Source: Streptomyces sp. NBC_00459 (GTDB lineage Bacteria; Actinomycetota; Actinomycetes; Streptomycetales; Streptomycetaceae). From it: DNA of 64,000 nucleotides. Within the stretch, counting starts at the first letter, position 1, and the number at the start of each line of letters is the position of its first letter. The position numbers and the translations under genes are program-made. Shown piece after piece: positions 52,308-62,209 of the stretch. The DNA lies in contig NZ_CP107903.1 of NCBI RefSeq assembly GCF_036013955.1, positions 4,402,001 through 4,466,000 on the forward strand. Direction: 5' to 3'. The notes beneath the pieces were generated by a model. The model searched no databases, had not been told where the DNA came from, and worked only from the letters and a program-made list of their open reading frames with translations.

Positions 52308-52515
52308 CGCTGTCTCCTGTTGTACTCCGGGTAGCGGTCCGCCCCTGCCGAATTCCGACACGGGGGCCCCGGTCCCCGGGGCATTCAACACAATCGTGCC
52401 CCGGATCCGCAAGGCTCGCCCGTTCACAGGCAGGCCTTGCGGATCATGCGTACAGACAGGGGACTACCGGCCGAGCGCCTGGGCCACAACCGTCACCGGA
52501 CGCGCGAGATGTTCG

Positions 52516-54012
52516 TCAATGTCTCGATCTGCCCTCATCAGCCAGGACAGAGGGCTCCCCGGCTGCCCGCTCGGCAGAGTGGTGACACACCCCACGCAAC
52601 CGCCCTCCGCGACTGAACTCCACTTGCAACGTATCCGCGTCCATGGCGCCCGCGGCCCGCCTTTCCCGCACGATTTCCTCCACGGACAGCAAAGACAGAT
52701 CGATCATGAAAGCCTGCTGCCCGCCGGCTTGCGCGGCCAATTGCCTCGTATCCGTATCCGAATCCGAATCCATATCTGTGGTGCCACCCATGGTGATCGC
52801 CGCAGCAGAACCGTCACGCGCGTCTCGACCGCCTACCGCACTGTCCTCCGGTTCGCCGACGGCAAGGAAGCGCCCCGTTCCCGACAGCAGAAGGCCGAGT
52901 GGGGTGTGGTCCTCCGCACCGGCGGAACGTGCCGCCCGCACTGCCGACTCCAGGCCGGCGACCGTCACACACCGGCCGACATCAGCCTGATCCGCCGCAT
53001 CCTCCGCAGCCGCCAGTCCACGGATCACCACTTCCATGAACGGCACCAACTGCTCACGGTTCATCCTGCGATGGCGGGCTTCCTCTGTCCATCCTCGGAC
53101 GGAGGTCGGGTCGAACCAGATCAGATGAGGGGTCCAGTCCGCGTCGAAGCGGATGTATCCACGAGGCAGTGGCACCCATTTGACGCTGTGCGAGTCACTG
53201 CGCGGCGGGCAGAGAGGCAATCGCGTCGGGCGCCGGTCCGCACCGGGCCCGGGCCGCAGCCCGTCCGCCTCCTCCTGAAAGATCACGTCGGCCTTTTCCC
53301 GAAACGCGTCGTACTCGCTCTTGTCCGTATAGATCGCAATAAGCAGTGTCTGCGGCGCACGGCGCTGCAGACACTGCCTCAGCTCCCACAGGGTTCCCTC
53401 AGAAGTACCCGCGGCGAGGAGCACCATTCGGGCGTCGTCAATGAGGGAGGCCACCGTCGGCTGCCAGTCGTTCAGGGGCAGATACAGCCTCGCGGCTCCC
53501 AACAAGGGGAGTGCTTCGTCCGGCTGGCCGACGGCAATCACCCGCGCCAGTCTGTTGAAGGCACGGGAGATGCCCTCCTCAACGGTGCGGGTGCTGGTGT
53601 TGACGAGAGAACCTCCCACCTGCTGAAACCGGCTGAAGGCGTGCGGCATCGCTGCCCCCTTCACGTCGGATGTGAAAGGCCGGAGGTACAACACGTAGGG
53701 TCCACGCTTCGCGTCCGCCATCGTCCGCACCACCGGCACACTGTGACGGCGCCCGCGTCGTCTGAGTCTGCGACCACCCAGAAGCGACGCGGCACCGAAC
53801 GCGATGACCGCTCCCACAACCAGCACGCGGTACCACAGCGGCTCGGTGACGCCCAACGGCGAGAGAATTGTCCGCGTGCGACTGACACCCGCGATGAAGG
53901 ACAGCGCGCCCAAGACTGACAAGAAGGTGCCGGCCAAGCGCATGGCCCAGCCTAAGAGCCTGTGTTGACGTCGTCGCGGCGCGCCAAAGATTCTGGTTTC
54001 GTCCCCGGTCAT
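52516..54012 (-). CDS. Membrane-anchored protein with TIR/deoxyribosyltransferase-like pattern, 498 aa
   Basis: Two N-terminal membrane helices (about 20-43 and 60-80) are followed by a basic linker. The domain at about 104-240 reads YVLYLRPF, EEGISRAFNRLARVIAVGQPDE, GAARLYLPLNDWQPTVASLI, DDARMVLLAAG and SEGTLWELRQCL with Glu210. The strand-helix order and the Gly-Thr-x-Trp-Glu site resemble TIR and nucleoside-deoxyribosyltransferase folds, which cleave NAD or nucleotides (inference). A C-terminal part contains a second helical region and an Asp/Ser/Thr-rich stretch near 405-420. It is divergent from the DUF3151 gene. I do not know a described function. Confidence 0.6.
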   Translation of the reverse strand: MTGDETRIFGAPRRRQHRLLGWAMRLAGTFLSVLGALSFIAGVSRTRTILSPLGVTEPLWYRVLVVGAVIAFGAASLLGGRRLRRRGRRHSVPVVRTMADAKRGPYVLYLRPFTSDVKGAAMPHAFSRFQQVGGSLVNTSTRTVEEGISRAFNRLARVIAVGQPDEALPLLGAARLYLPLNDWQPTVASLIDDARMVLLAAGTSEGTLWELRQCLQRRAPQTLLIAIYTDKSEYDAFREKADVIFQEEADGLRPGPGADRRPTRLPLCPPRSDSHSVKWVPLPRGYIRFDADWTPHLIWFDPTSVRGWTEEARHRRMNREQLVPFMEVVIRGLAAAEDAADQADVGRCVTVAGLESAVRAARSAGAEDHTPLGLLLSGTGRFLAVGEPEDSAVGGRDARDGSAAAITMGGTTDMDSDSDTDTRQLAAQAGGQQAFMIDLSLLSVEEIVRERRAAGAMDADTLQVEFSRGGRLRGVCHHSAERAAGEPSVLADEGRSRH

Positions 54013-54145
54013 GCGATCTGGCTACCAAGCGAGACATCATGATCACAAGCTGAATGGTGTGGTCACCGCAGAACCCGCACGGCGACCCGCACGGCGCTGA
54101 CCACGGGCGCCCCGGAGGACTGTCCCCAAGTGGCAGACTGCTTCC

Positions 54146-54565
54146 ATGACGACGCACAGGAACCTGCTCGGTGGCCCGGAGCCGACATATCTGCCGGAGA
54201 ACGAAGAGGCGTATCACCTGCTCAGTGAGGAGTCCCTCGCGCCGGCCGAGGTCGCGGCGAAGCATCCGACGTTCTCGCTCGCTTGGGCAACGCTCGCGGA
54301 CGACGCGTTCGAGGCGGGGCGAGTGATCGAGTCGTACGCCTATGCGCGCACCGGCTATCACCGCGGTCTGGACGCTCTGCGCCGGGCCGGTTGGAAAGGA
54401 CACGGCCCCATCCCCTGGGACCACCGGGCCAACCGCGGGTTTCTTCGCTGCCTCGGAGCCCTCGCTCGTGCCGCCGGCGAGATCAACGAGAAGGACGAGA
54501 CGGAGCGTTGCTGGCAGTTCCTTCAGGACAGCAGCGCCGAGGCGTACGCCGAGCTGAAGCGGTAG
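54146..54565 (+). CDS. DUF3151 family protein, 139 aa
   Basis: Soluble, alpha-helical actinobacterial protein. It opens MTTHRNLLGGPEPTYLP and contains LAPAEVAAKHPTFSLAWATLADDAFE, VIESYAYARTGYHRGLDALRRAGWKGHGPIPW and HRANRGFLRCLGALARAAGEINE, which are strongly conserved in DUF3151 as I recall it. The repeated short helices look TPR-like. It is regularly found close to the fructose-bisphosphate aldolase gene, as here. No activity has been assigned. Confidence 0.92.
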   Translation: MTTHRNLLGGPEPTYLPENEEAYHLLSEESLAPAEVAAKHPTFSLAWATLADDAFEAGRVIESYAYARTGYHRGLDALRRAGWKGHGPIPWDHRANRGFLRCLGALARAAGEINEKDETERCWQFLQDSSAEAYAELKR

Positions 54566-54604
54566 GGCGGAGCGCGTCCGAGGGTCCGGACGGCGGGGGC
54601 GGGA

Positions 54605-56098
54605 TCAAGGGCGGTCACCTTTCACCGTGCCCGCTTCCTCCGCCGTACTCACCCCTTCCAACGGCGGAGCCGTAACACACCCGTGCGTCCGGCACTCCGG
54701 GGTCGCACACCCCACCTCCGGCCTCCGCACCGTCACGAACGCCAGCACCGACCCCACCACCAACACCCCCGCACACACCACCATCGCCCGCCCGAACGCC
54801 TCGTCGAACGCCGTCCCCGACCGGTACGCCTCCTCCCCCATCCCCGTCACCAGCGGCAACGCGGCCACCGCCACCAACCCCGCCGCCCGCGCCGCCGCGT
54901 TGTTGACCCCGCTCGCCAGCCCCGCCCGTTCCGTCCCCACCGACGCCAGCACGCTCGACGTGAGCGGCGCGACCAGTGTCACCAGGCCCAGCCCGAGCAC
55001 CAGCACGGCGGGCAGCACATCGGCGACGTACGACGCCCCCGGCCCCACCCGCAGCATCAGCAGCATCCCCGCCGCACACAGCAGCGGCCCGACCGTGAGC
55101 GGCACGCGCGGGCCGATCCGCTCCGCCAGCTGCCCCGAGCGCGCCGACAGCAGCAGCATCAGGGCGGTCGTCGGCAGCAGGGCCGTACCGGCGCCCAGGG
55201 CCGAGTAACCGGCCACCACCTGCAACTGGAGCGCGGAGAGGAAGAAGAAGCCACCCAGGCCCGCGTAGACGCACAGGGTGACCAGGTTGACGGCCGTGAA
55301 CTGGCGCGAGGCGAAGATGTCCAGCGGCATCATCGCGTCCTGGGCGCGCCGCCGCTCGACGTACACGAAGGCCACCCCCACCGCGACCCCCACCACCGCC
55401 GCGAGGACCACGACCACGGAACCGGACCTGGCCTCGATCAGCGCGTACGTCACCAGAGCGAGCGCCAGGGCCCCCAGGACCGCGCCGAGGACGTCGAAGC
55501 GCCCGTGCACCGCCCGGCCGTCGCCGGACTCGGGAACATGACGTACGGCGATGGGGACGCAGAACAGCGCCACCGGCACGTTCAGCAGGAACACCCACCG
55601 CCAGCCCGGACCGTCCACCAGCCAGCCGCCCAGGAACGGCCCCACGGCCGCGCCGATGCCCCCGAAGCCGGACCACAGACCGACCGCCCGCCCCCGGTCG
55701 TCGGCGTGGAAGGAGGCCTGGATGATGGCCAGGGAGCCGGGGGTGAGGAGCGCGCCGCCGATGCCCTGCAGGGCGCGGGCGGCGACGAGGACACCGGCGT
55801 TCGGGGCGAGGCCGCAGAGCAGCGAGGCGACGGCGAACCACACCACGCCGACCACGAAGACCCTGCGGCGGCCGTACCGGTCCCCGAGCGAACCGCCCAG
55901 CAGGATCAGCCCGGCCAGCGTCAGCATGTACGCGTTGACCGTCCACTGGAGGGCGGCCAGATCGGCGTCGAGGTCGCGGCCGATGCGTGGCAGCGCGACG
56001 TTCACGACGGTCGAGTCCAGCAGGGCCATGCTGGAGCCGAGGACGGTGGTGAGGAGGATCCACCTGCCCTGGGGCGAGGCGAGGCGTACGTCCGACAT
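54605..56098 (-). CDS. MFS exporter of the DHA2 (14-helix) type, 497 aa
   Basis: Fourteen membrane helices are visible. DHA2 motifs: LDSTVVNVALPRIGRDL in helix 1, WTVNAYMLTLAGLILLGGSLGDRYGRRRVF with the A-motif, ARALQGIGGALLTPGSLAII and the C-motif LWSGFGGIGAAVGPFLGGWLV. Such proteins export drugs by proton exchange. The hydrophilic C-terminal tail has three cysteines (GCATPECRTHGC) of unknown purpose. ATG 56098 has GGGGG close upstream. An fba terminator hairpin lies just before the gene. Confidence 0.92.
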   Translation of the reverse strand: MSDVRLASPQGRWILLTTVLGSSMALLDSTVVNVALPRIGRDLDADLAALQWTVNAYMLTLAGLILLGGSLGDRYGRRRVFVVGVVWFAVASLLCGLAPNAGVLVAARALQGIGGALLTPGSLAIIQASFHADDRGRAVGLWSGFGGIGAAVGPFLGGWLVDGPGWRWVFLLNVPVALFCVPIAVRHVPESGDGRAVHGRFDVLGAVLGALALALVTYALIEARSGSVVVVLAAVVGVAVGVAFVYVERRRAQDAMMPLDIFASRQFTAVNLVTLCVYAGLGGFFFLSALQLQVVAGYSALGAGTALLPTTALMLLLSARSGQLAERIGPRVPLTVGPLLCAAGMLLMLRVGPGASYVADVLPAVLVLGLGLVTLVAPLTSSVLASVGTERAGLASGVNNAAARAAGLVAVAALPLVTGMGEEAYRSGTAFDEAFGRAMVVCAGVLVVGSVLAFVTVRRPEVGCATPECRTHGCVTAPPLEGVSTAEEAGTVKGDRP

Positions 56099-56113
56099 GC
56101 CCCCAGGTATACA

Positions 56114-56148
56114 GCGAGCCCGGCGCGGGAAACAGCCGCCGGGCTCGC
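56114..56148. terminator. Terminator after fba, 12-bp stem
   Basis: GCGAGCCCGGCG (56114-56125) pairs exactly with CGCCGGGCTCGC (56137-56148) around 11 nt. It lies downstream of the fba stop on the minus strand and upstream of the exporter gene. Confidence 0.75.
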
Positions 56149-56185
56149 GGAAACCCACCTCTCGGGAGAGAGCCGGGTTACTTGG

Positions 56186-57217
56186 TTACTTGATCTTCGT
56201 ACCGGCCGACCGCAGGTCCTGCGTGGCCACGACGACTCGCGCGGCCATGCTCGCCTCGGCCAGCTTGCCCCACGTCCGCGGGTCGTACGTCGACTTGGAG
56301 CCGACCTCGCCGTCGACCTTCAGGACGCCGTCGTAGTTGCGGAACATGTGGTCGGCGACGGGACGCGTGAAGGCGTACTGGGTGTCGGTGTCGAGGTTCA
56401 TCTTCACGACGCCGTTCTCCAGCGCGGTGGCGATCTCCTCCGCCGAGGAGCCGGAGCCGCCGTGGAAGACGAAGTCGAACGGCTGGGAGCCGGCCGGCCG
56501 GCCGTACTTCGCGGCGACGCCCTCGTTCAGTTCCTTGAGGAGGTCGGGGCGCAGAACGACGTTGCCCGGCTTGTACACGCCGTGGACGTTGCCGAAGGAC
56601 GCGGCCAGCAGGTAGCGGCCCTTCTCACCGAGGCCGAGGGCCTCGACCGTACGTAGGGCGTCGTCGACGGTGGTGTAGAGGGAGTCGTTGATCTCGTGCG
56701 AGACACCGTCCTCCTCGCCACCGGTCGGCGTGATCTCGACCTCAAGGATGATCTTCGCGGCGACGGCGCGGGCCAGCAGCTCCTGCGCGATGGAGAGGTT
56801 GTCGGCGAGGGTCTCGGCGGAACCGTCCCACATGTGGGACTGGAACAGCGGGTTGCGGCCCGCCTTCACGCGCTCCTCGGAGACCGCGAGCAGCGGACGT
56901 ACGTACCCGTCGAGCTTGTCCTTGGGGCAGTGGTCCGTGTGCAGGGCGACCGTGACCGGGTACTTCTCGGCGACGATGTGCGCGAACTCGGCCAGGGCGA
57001 CGGAACCGGTGACCATTTCCTTGCTGTACTGACCGCCGAGGAACTCCGCACCACCCGTCGAGATCTGGATGATGCCGTCGCTCTCCGCCTCCGCGAAGCC
57101 GCGCAGGGCAGCGTGCAGGGTCTGGGTCGAGGTCACGTTGATGGCCGGGTAGGCGAACTTGCCTGCCTTTGCCCGGTCAAGCATTTCGCTGTAGACCTCA
57201 GGGGTTGCGATGGGCAT
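56186..57217 (-). CDS. fba: Fructose-bisphosphate aldolase, class II
   Basis: Zinc enzyme of glycolysis and gluconeogenesis. The 343-residue length is that of class IIA. Key segments are FAYPAINVTSTQTLHAALRG, VALHTDHCPKDKLDGYVRPL with the catalytic/zinc Asp-His, ILEVEITPTGGEEDG, ASFGNVHGVYKPGNV with a zinc His, and FHGGSGSSAEEI followed by MNLDTDTQYAFTR. GAGGAG precedes ATG 57217. It is a single gene ending at the hairpin at 56114. Confidence 0.98.
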   Translation of the reverse strand: MPIATPEVYSEMLDRAKAGKFAYPAINVTSTQTLHAALRGFAEAESDGIIQISTGGAEFLGGQYSKEMVTGSVALAEFAHIVAEKYPVTVALHTDHCPKDKLDGYVRPLLAVSEERVKAGRNPLFQSHMWDGSAETLADNLSIAQELLARAVAAKIILEVEITPTGGEEDGVSHEINDSLYTTVDDALRTVEALGLGEKGRYLLAASFGNVHGVYKPGNVVLRPDLLKELNEGVAAKYGRPAGSQPFDFVFHGGSGSSAEEIATALENGVVKMNLDTDTQYAFTRPVADHMFRNYDGVLKVDGEVGSKSTYDPRTWGKLAEASMAARVVVATQDLRSAGTKIK

Positions 57218-57418
57218 GTGTCCGCTCCTCGTGATGTGCGGGTTGGCGATCTGAAGATCTGGCGTACTGCGTACCTGCGGCCCTGACCTAGACCCGGTTG
57301 CGAGACCTGGGAAGCGACGTCATCGTCGACCCCATCTTTCCAGACGTTTCGCCCGGTACTGAGTCCGGTGTTCGTCAGGTGGGACGCCCGGTACCCGGTC
57401 GAGCCCTCGGCCGGGGCC

Positions 57419-58000
57419 TCAGTCCAGGCCCAGGTCACTCTTCGAGTACGCGAAGAGGTACGGCACCCCGGCGCCCTGCTCGATCTTCTCGGCGGCACCC
57501 GTCGCCCGGTCGACGATGGTCGCCACGCCCACCACCTCGGCGCCCGCCTCGCGCACGGCCGCCACGGCGGTGAGCGGCGAGTCGCCGGTCGTGGACGTGT
57601 CCTCGACGACCAGCACGCGCCGCCCCTCGATGCTCGGCCCCTCGACACGCTTCTGCATCCCGTGCGCCTTGGCCGCCTTGCGCACGACGAACGCGTCGAG
57701 GCGCTGCCCGCGAGCTGCGGCGGCGTGCATCATGGCCGTCCCGACCGGGTCGGCCCCCATCGTCAGCCCGCCCACGGCGTCGAAGTCGAGCCCCGCCTCG
57801 GCCGCCAGGTCGAGCAGCACCTGCCCGACCAGCGGCGCGGCCTGGCCGTCGAGGGTGACGAGGCGGAGGTCGATGTAGTAGTCGGCCTCAAGACCCGACG
57901 ACAGGGTCACCCTGCCGTGCACGACGGCCTTGTCCTTGATCTGCCGCAGCAGCGCGCCGCGTACGTCTACGTCGTTGTCGTTGTCAATGCCTGCACTCAT
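57419..58000 (-). CDS. pyrE: Orotate phosphoribosyltransferase
   Basis: Transfers phosphoribose from PRPP to orotate in UMP synthesis. The 193-residue protein has the PRPP loop VLVVEDTSTTGDSPLTAV, the KAAKAHG lysine loop (VVRKAAKAHGMQKRVEG) and TLSSGLEADYYIDLR near the start. ATG 58000 was chosen for conserved length. The aldose-epimerase gene ends 23 nt upstream on the same strand, so the two are probably co-transcribed. Confidence 0.97.
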   Translation of the reverse strand: MSAGIDNDNDVDVRGALLRQIKDKAVVHGRVTLSSGLEADYYIDLRLVTLDGQAAPLVGQVLLDLAAEAGLDFDAVGGLTMGADPVGTAMMHAAAARGQRLDAFVVRKAAKAHGMQKRVEGPSIEGRRVLVVEDTSTTGDSPLTAVAAVREAGAEVVGVATIVDRATGAAEKIEQGAGVPYLFAYSKSDLGLD

Positions 58001-58023
58001 GGCAGCCAGCCTAGACGGGGTCG

Positions 58024-58824
58024 TCAGAGGGCTCGCCAGCTCCACGTCATCGTGGCTTCCAGGGGCTCGATGGGCGTGACGAGACGCGGCAGGGTGTTCA
58101 GCCCGTTGGGCGGCCCGGTCTGCGGTTCCACGCACACGGCTGCGTCCTGCTCGTCGTACACGACGACCCATTCCTCGGGGCTGGTCACCTTCAGCTCCAG
58201 GCGCTGCGGCCAGGTGAGGGTGACGTCGACACCGCCGGGCATGCCGAAGCAGTCGTCCCAGGGGCCGGGCTTCGGGTCGACACGCTTCCCGGTGGGCAGG
58301 TGGTCGTCGCCGCGCTCCTCCTGCCATGCGGGCGTGAAGGCGACCTGCACCTCCGCCGGTGCGTCCGCCCCGCCGAGGTTCCGGTTGAACCAGGGGTGCC
58401 AGCCGATCTGCGCCGGGAAGGAATCGCCGTACGTCTCCACGGACATGGTGAGCGTGAGGGAGTCGGGGGTCAGCGCGACGAGTTGGGTGACGCGCCCGGC
58501 GTAGGGCCAGGGCTCCACGAGGTCGTACGTGATCACGGCCTCGTCGGCGGTGGTGCGGGCGACGCGCCAGGCGCCGTCGCGGACGGTGCCGTGGATGGCG
58601 TGCGGCGGGGCGTTGAGGGGGAGTTGGCGTACGGTGCCGCCGTCGAAGAAGCGTCCGTCCCGGGTGCGCCCGCACCAGGGGACCATCGGAAAGCAGCCGA
58701 ACCGCTCTCCCTGCCGCAGCAGTTCGACCCCGTCGACGCGCAGCCCTCCGACCCGGCCGCCGTTCCCCGGCTGCACGGTCACCTCCGCGTCACCCGCGGC
58801 CAGCGTGATCTCAGCGTTACTCAC
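58024..58824 (-). CDS. Aldose 1-epimerase-like protein, 266 aa
   Basis: Beta-sandwich mutarotase fold interconverting sugar anomers. Recognisable segments are GGRVGGLRVDGVELL, FPMVPWCGRTRDGRF with the conserved Arg, NAPPHAIHGTVRDGAWRV with catalytic His, IGWHPWFNRNLGG with second His, and VVVYDEQDAAVCVEPQTGPPNGLN with the catalytic Glu. The length is slightly shorter than typical GalM. GTG 58824 follows AGGG. It is probably in an operon with pyrE. The sugar is unknown. Confidence 0.9.
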   Translation of the reverse strand: MSNAEITLAAGDAEVTVQPGNGGRVGGLRVDGVELLRQGERFGCFPMVPWCGRTRDGRFFDGGTVRQLPLNAPPHAIHGTVRDGAWRVARTTADEAVITYDLVEPWPYAGRVTQLVALTPDSLTLTMSVETYGDSFPAQIGWHPWFNRNLGGADAPAEVQVAFTPAWQEERGDDHLPTGKRVDPKPGPWDDCFGMPGGVDVTLTWPQRLELKVTSPEEWVVVYDEQDAAVCVEPQTGPPNGLNTLPRLVTPIEPLEATMTWSWRAL

Positions 58825-58880
58825 GCGTCGACCCTACCGGCCTCCTCACCCCGCGTTCGCAGCCGAGGCCCCCCACCGCA

Positions 58881-59732
58881 TCAGCGCCGTTTCCGCAGCA
58901 CCCGCCCGACCACGATCGCCGACGCCACCACCAACGCCGCAGCAGGCGCCGCCCACCTCAACGTGACGTTCCCCGACACCTGCTCCGGCGGCGGCACCGG
59001 GGCATACCGCCCCCGAGGCGGCGCATGGTCCACTTCCTCCGCGCTGCGCCCGATCATCGTCCGACGCGCGTGCGCGGCCTCGGCAGGCGGCTCACCGGCA
59101 TCCGTGAACCGCTCGGAGACCTGCTCCCCCTCGCCGAGGACACCGTCGTCGAGCGCGCCAGGATCGTGCGGAACGTCGACGTCGGGAACCGGGATCTCCA
59201 CCACCGCCGGAGGCTCCTCGATCACCCCGGACGACCCGACCTCCTCCGAGCCCTCCAGCCCTTCCGACTCCCCGGCAACCTCCCCCAGGCCCTCCCCGAA
59301 CCGCCGCAACAACCGCGTCCCCGCCGCGGCGACCGCGTCCGGGGGAAGGCCGGCCACGCGCCCGTCCGCGGTCACCGCGCCCCCGAACACCAACGCGGAA
59401 CCGCTCCCGTCCTCGATCCCCCGCACCCGCAACGTCAGCGCCAGCTTCACCGACCCACCACCGCGGACCTCGACGGCGTCACCCTCCACGAGGTAGACCC
59501 ACTCCCCGTCGTCCTGGCCTTCCGCGACAGCGGCAGCGACCCGCAGCGACCCGCGATACGTGATCGTGTGCCCCCCGACACGCACCTTCAGCCGCCCGGC
59601 GACCCCGGTGGCCGCGGGATCGGTGCCCGCGTCCTGCTGGAGTCCGGGGACCGCCCGGGCGATGCGCGCGGGGTCGGCGAGCACGTCCCTCAGCCGCTCC
59701 GCCGGAACCGGAACGAACACCTCATGGTCCAT
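58881..59732 (-). CDS. SRPBCC (CoxG-like) protein with C-terminal membrane helix, 283 aa
   Basis: The START-like domain at about 1-150 opens MDHEVFVPVPAERLRDVLADP and contains PGLQQDAG, GRLKVRVGGHTITYRG and SVKLALTLRVRG, as in CO dehydrogenase subunit G-like proteins. An acidic linker (about 155-245) precedes a membrane helix at about 258-276 (WAAPAAALVVASAIVVGRVL) and a short basic end. No molybdenum hydroxylase genes are adjacent, so a CoxG role in that enzyme is unlikely. It may bind a hydrophobic ligand at the membrane. CGGGA precedes ATG 59732. Confidence 0.82.
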   Translation of the reverse strand: MDHEVFVPVPAERLRDVLADPARIARAVPGLQQDAGTDPAATGVAGRLKVRVGGHTITYRGSLRVAAAVAEGQDDGEWVYLVEGDAVEVRGGGSVKLALTLRVRGIEDGSGSALVFGGAVTADGRVAGLPPDAVAAAGTRLLRRFGEGLGEVAGESEGLEGSEEVGSSGVIEEPPAVVEIPVPDVDVPHDPGALDDGVLGEGEQVSERFTDAGEPPAEAAHARRTMIGRSAEEVDHAPPRGRYAPVPPPEQVSGNVTLRWAAPAAALVVASAIVVGRVLRKRR

Positions 59733-59827
59733 AAATCCCGAGGGTACCCAGCACGGCCCGCACCGCACCCGTGCATCCGGGGATTCCGAAGGGATCCCCG
59801 GGATCCGCACCCGGGCGGCCCACCCGC

Positions 59828-61459
59828 TCAGTAACGCGGATGCACCAACGTCGAAGCCCGCAGCCCCACCACCCGCATACGCGCCGCAGCCCGCGCGTCC
59901 GCCGCCAGCCCCGCCTGGGTGAGCGTCCGCAGCCGAGGCACGGTGGGCCCGTCCACCCGCAGCCGGGGCGCGGGCCCTTTGGCCGTCGCCAGCACGAACC
60001 CCCAGTCCTGCGGAGCCCGCACCGCCCCCACCCCAGCCCCAGCCCCCGTACGGTCCGGTCCGGCCACGCGATACGGCACCGTCCGCAGTCCGGCGGCCCG
60101 GATGGTCGTCTCGACGGTCCAGAACGCGTCCGGCCGGGCGGAGACCGGCCCGCCGTGCACGACCAGCCGGCCGCCGTCGGTCAGCACCTGCCGCGCCAGC
60201 CCGTAGAACTCCTGCGAGTACAGCTTCGTACTCGCCGTGATGCCCGGATCCGGCAGATCCGAGACGACCACGTCGTACGCGGCCCGCGCGCCGCGCAGCA
60301 GCCCGAAGGCGTCCGCCGTCGTGACATGGACGCGCGGGTCGTCGAACGCGTGTGCGTTCAGTGCGGCGAGGGCCGGGTCCCGGCGCGCCAGCGACACCAC
60401 GCCCGCGTCGAGTGCGACGACGTCCACCCGCCGTACGCCCGGGTGGCGCAGCACCTCCCGCGTGGCGAGCCCGTCGCCGCCGCCGAGGACGAGCACGCGC
60501 GCGTGCGGGCCGTCCATCGCGGGGTGGACGAGCGCCTCGTCGTAACGCCGCTCGTCACGCCCGCCGACCCGCAGCCGTCCGTCCAGGAACAGGTTCAGCG
60601 GCCGGCCGTCCGTGCCGCCCGTGAGAACGACCTCCTGTACGCCGGTCCGCAGCGCCACGCGTACGTCGTCGCCGTACATCGCGTGCCGGGCGGCGCGTTC
60701 GAAGTCGTCGACGAGTACGGCCGCGGCGGCCAGGACTCCGATCACGGTCAGGTTGGCCACCACCAGCAGCCAGCGTCCGCGCCGGGTGAGGTCCCGCCGG
60801 AACAGGCCGAGGACGAGGGCGCCGCCCACGAGCGCGTTGACCGTGCCGGTGAGCAGGGCGCCGGTGAGCTGGCCGAGCCACGGGAGGAGGAGGAAGGGGA
60901 AGGCCAGGCCACCGACCAGGGCGCCCACGTAGTCGGCGGCGAACAGGTCGGCGACGGCGCCGCCCGCGTCCTGGCGGCGGATGCGCTGGATCAGCTCCAT
61001 GAGCAGCGGCACCTCGGTGCCGATCAGCAGACCGATGACGAGGGAGAAGGTGACGAGGAGGACGCGCGGGCCGTTCGCCCACGGGCCGCCCCAGTCGCCG
61101 GTCCACGCGAACACCGCGTACAGGGCCATCGCGCTGCATCCGCCGACCAGCGCGAGCGCCGCCTCGACCGCGGCGAAGCCGGCCGCGGCACGGCAGCGCA
61201 GGCGTTTCGCGGCGAGCGAGCCGATGCCCATCGCGAACACCATCACGGAGAGCACGACGGACGCCTGGGTGACCGAGTCGCCGATCAGGTACGAGGCGAG
61301 CGCGACGAGTTCCAGCTCGTACACCAGTCCGCAGGCCGCACAGACGAAGGCACCGGCGAGGACCAGGAACCGGCCGGCGCCGGGCCGGACGGGCAGCCGC
61401 GTGGGACCGCCCCAGGACGGAGGGCTGCCCGGCGGGGCCGGCACCTGCGGTTCGATCAC
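59828..61459 (-). CDS. Membrane spermidine-synthase-like protein, 543 aa
   Basis: The N-terminal half has seven membrane helices (for example [30 protein letters not shown]). The C-terminal half (about 250-500) is an aminopropyltransferase-like Rossmann domain with [43 protein letters not shown] and [12 protein letters not shown]. The aspartates that bind the polyamine amines (DxxDP) are partly kept. Such fused proteins occur widely in actinobacteria, and polyamine production by them is not generally proven. The start is GTG 61459. The DUF2617 gene upstream on the same strand is the usual partner. Confidence 0.88.
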   Translation of the reverse strand: MIEPQVPAPPGSPPSWGGPTRLPVRPGAGRFLVLAGAFVCAACGLVYELELVALASYLIGDSVTQASVVLSVMVFAMGIGSLAAKRLRCRAAAGFAAVEAALALVGGCSAMALYAVFAWTGDWGGPWANGPRVLLVTFSLVIGLLIGTEVPLLMELIQRIRRQDAGGAVADLFAADYVGALVGGLAFPFLLLPWLGQLTGALLTGTVNALVGGALVLGLFRRDLTRRGRWLLVVANLTVIGVLAAAAVLVDDFERAARHAMYGDDVRVALRTGVQEVVLTGGTDGRPLNLFLDGRLRVGGRDERRYDEALVHPAMDGPHARVLVLGGGDGLATREVLRHPGVRRVDVVALDAGVVSLARRDPALAALNAHAFDDPRVHVTTADAFGLLRGARAAYDVVVSDLPDPGITASTKLYSQEFYGLARQVLTDGGRLVVHGGPVSARPDAFWTVETTIRAAGLRTVPYRVAGPDRTGAGAGVGAVRAPQDWGFVLATAKGPAPRLRVDGPTVPRLRTLTQAGLAADARAAARMRVVGLRASTLVHPRY

Positions 61460-61649
61460 GCTGGGAACGCTACGTCACACCCCGGGTACGCTTCGTCACC
61501 CACACGTGTGGTCTCTGTTTACGCGGAGGAAGCCGGTGTGAAGCTCCGGATCCGCCGCCGCCCACCGCTCGTCGCCCGCCGCTCGTCGCCCAGGAGACCG
61601 CCGTCGCGCGGAAGTCCGTCACCGCCCGCAGTCCGTGGCCCGGAAGGCC

Positions 61650-62168
61650 TCAGAGGGCCGCCGCCACCCGTACCCCGACCCGCGTCCTGGTCGCCACCAG
61701 CTGCCCGTCCTGCGGATAGGCGTGCCAGGTCCGCCAGTGCACCTGCCCCTCGTGCCGCTGGGCCAGCATCGCGGTGAAGGCGTGCGGGCTGCCGGGGAAG
61801 ACGCCGGCCAGGCCGTGGGGATGGTCGGCGACCAGGGCCAGCAGTTCCTGGGCACGCCCGGCGAACGATCCCGGCGACAGAACCTCGACTCTCGCAGCGA
61901 ACTCGTACTCCCAGTCGTCGATCCGTTTGGCGACGCCGAGCGGGAGGGGCGTGCTGGAACCCGGGATGCACGCGACCGTCTCCGAACAGATGCCCTGTCG
62001 CTCCTCCAGGAGCACCTGGTGGGAGGCGCCGAGGAGTCTCAACTGGAGTTTTGCGTCCGCCAGTTCGAGGTCGAGGGTGGCGAGGGCGGGCAACGGCTCC
62101 CGGCCCAGGGCCCAGGCCAGGTCGGCCGCGCGCGTGTCGGTGTAGGCGGTGTTCAGGGTCGTGAGCAT
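61650..62168 (-). CDS. DUF2617 family protein, 172 aa
   Basis: Opening MLTTLNTAYTDTRAADLAWALGREPLPAL followed by KLQLRLLGASHQVLLEE and SPGSFAGRAQELLALVADHPHGLAGVFPG and WRTWHAYPQDGQLVATRTRV is the family pattern. It is soluble, without signal or membrane helix. CGGAG lies 7 nt before ATG 62168. Its steady position next to the membrane spermidine-synthase-like gene suggests a related task. The biochemical role is unknown. Confidence 0.9.
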   Translation of the reverse strand: MLTTLNTAYTDTRAADLAWALGREPLPALATLDLELADAKLQLRLLGASHQVLLEERQGICSETVACIPGSSTPLPLGVAKRIDDWEYEFAARVEVLSPGSFAGRAQELLALVADHPHGLAGVFPGSPHAFTAMLAQRHEGQVHWRTWHAYPQDGQLVATRTRVGVRVAAAL

Positions 62169-62209
62169 GGATCGGCTCCGCTAGCACGCAAAGGGAGGGA
62201 GGTCAGGCT

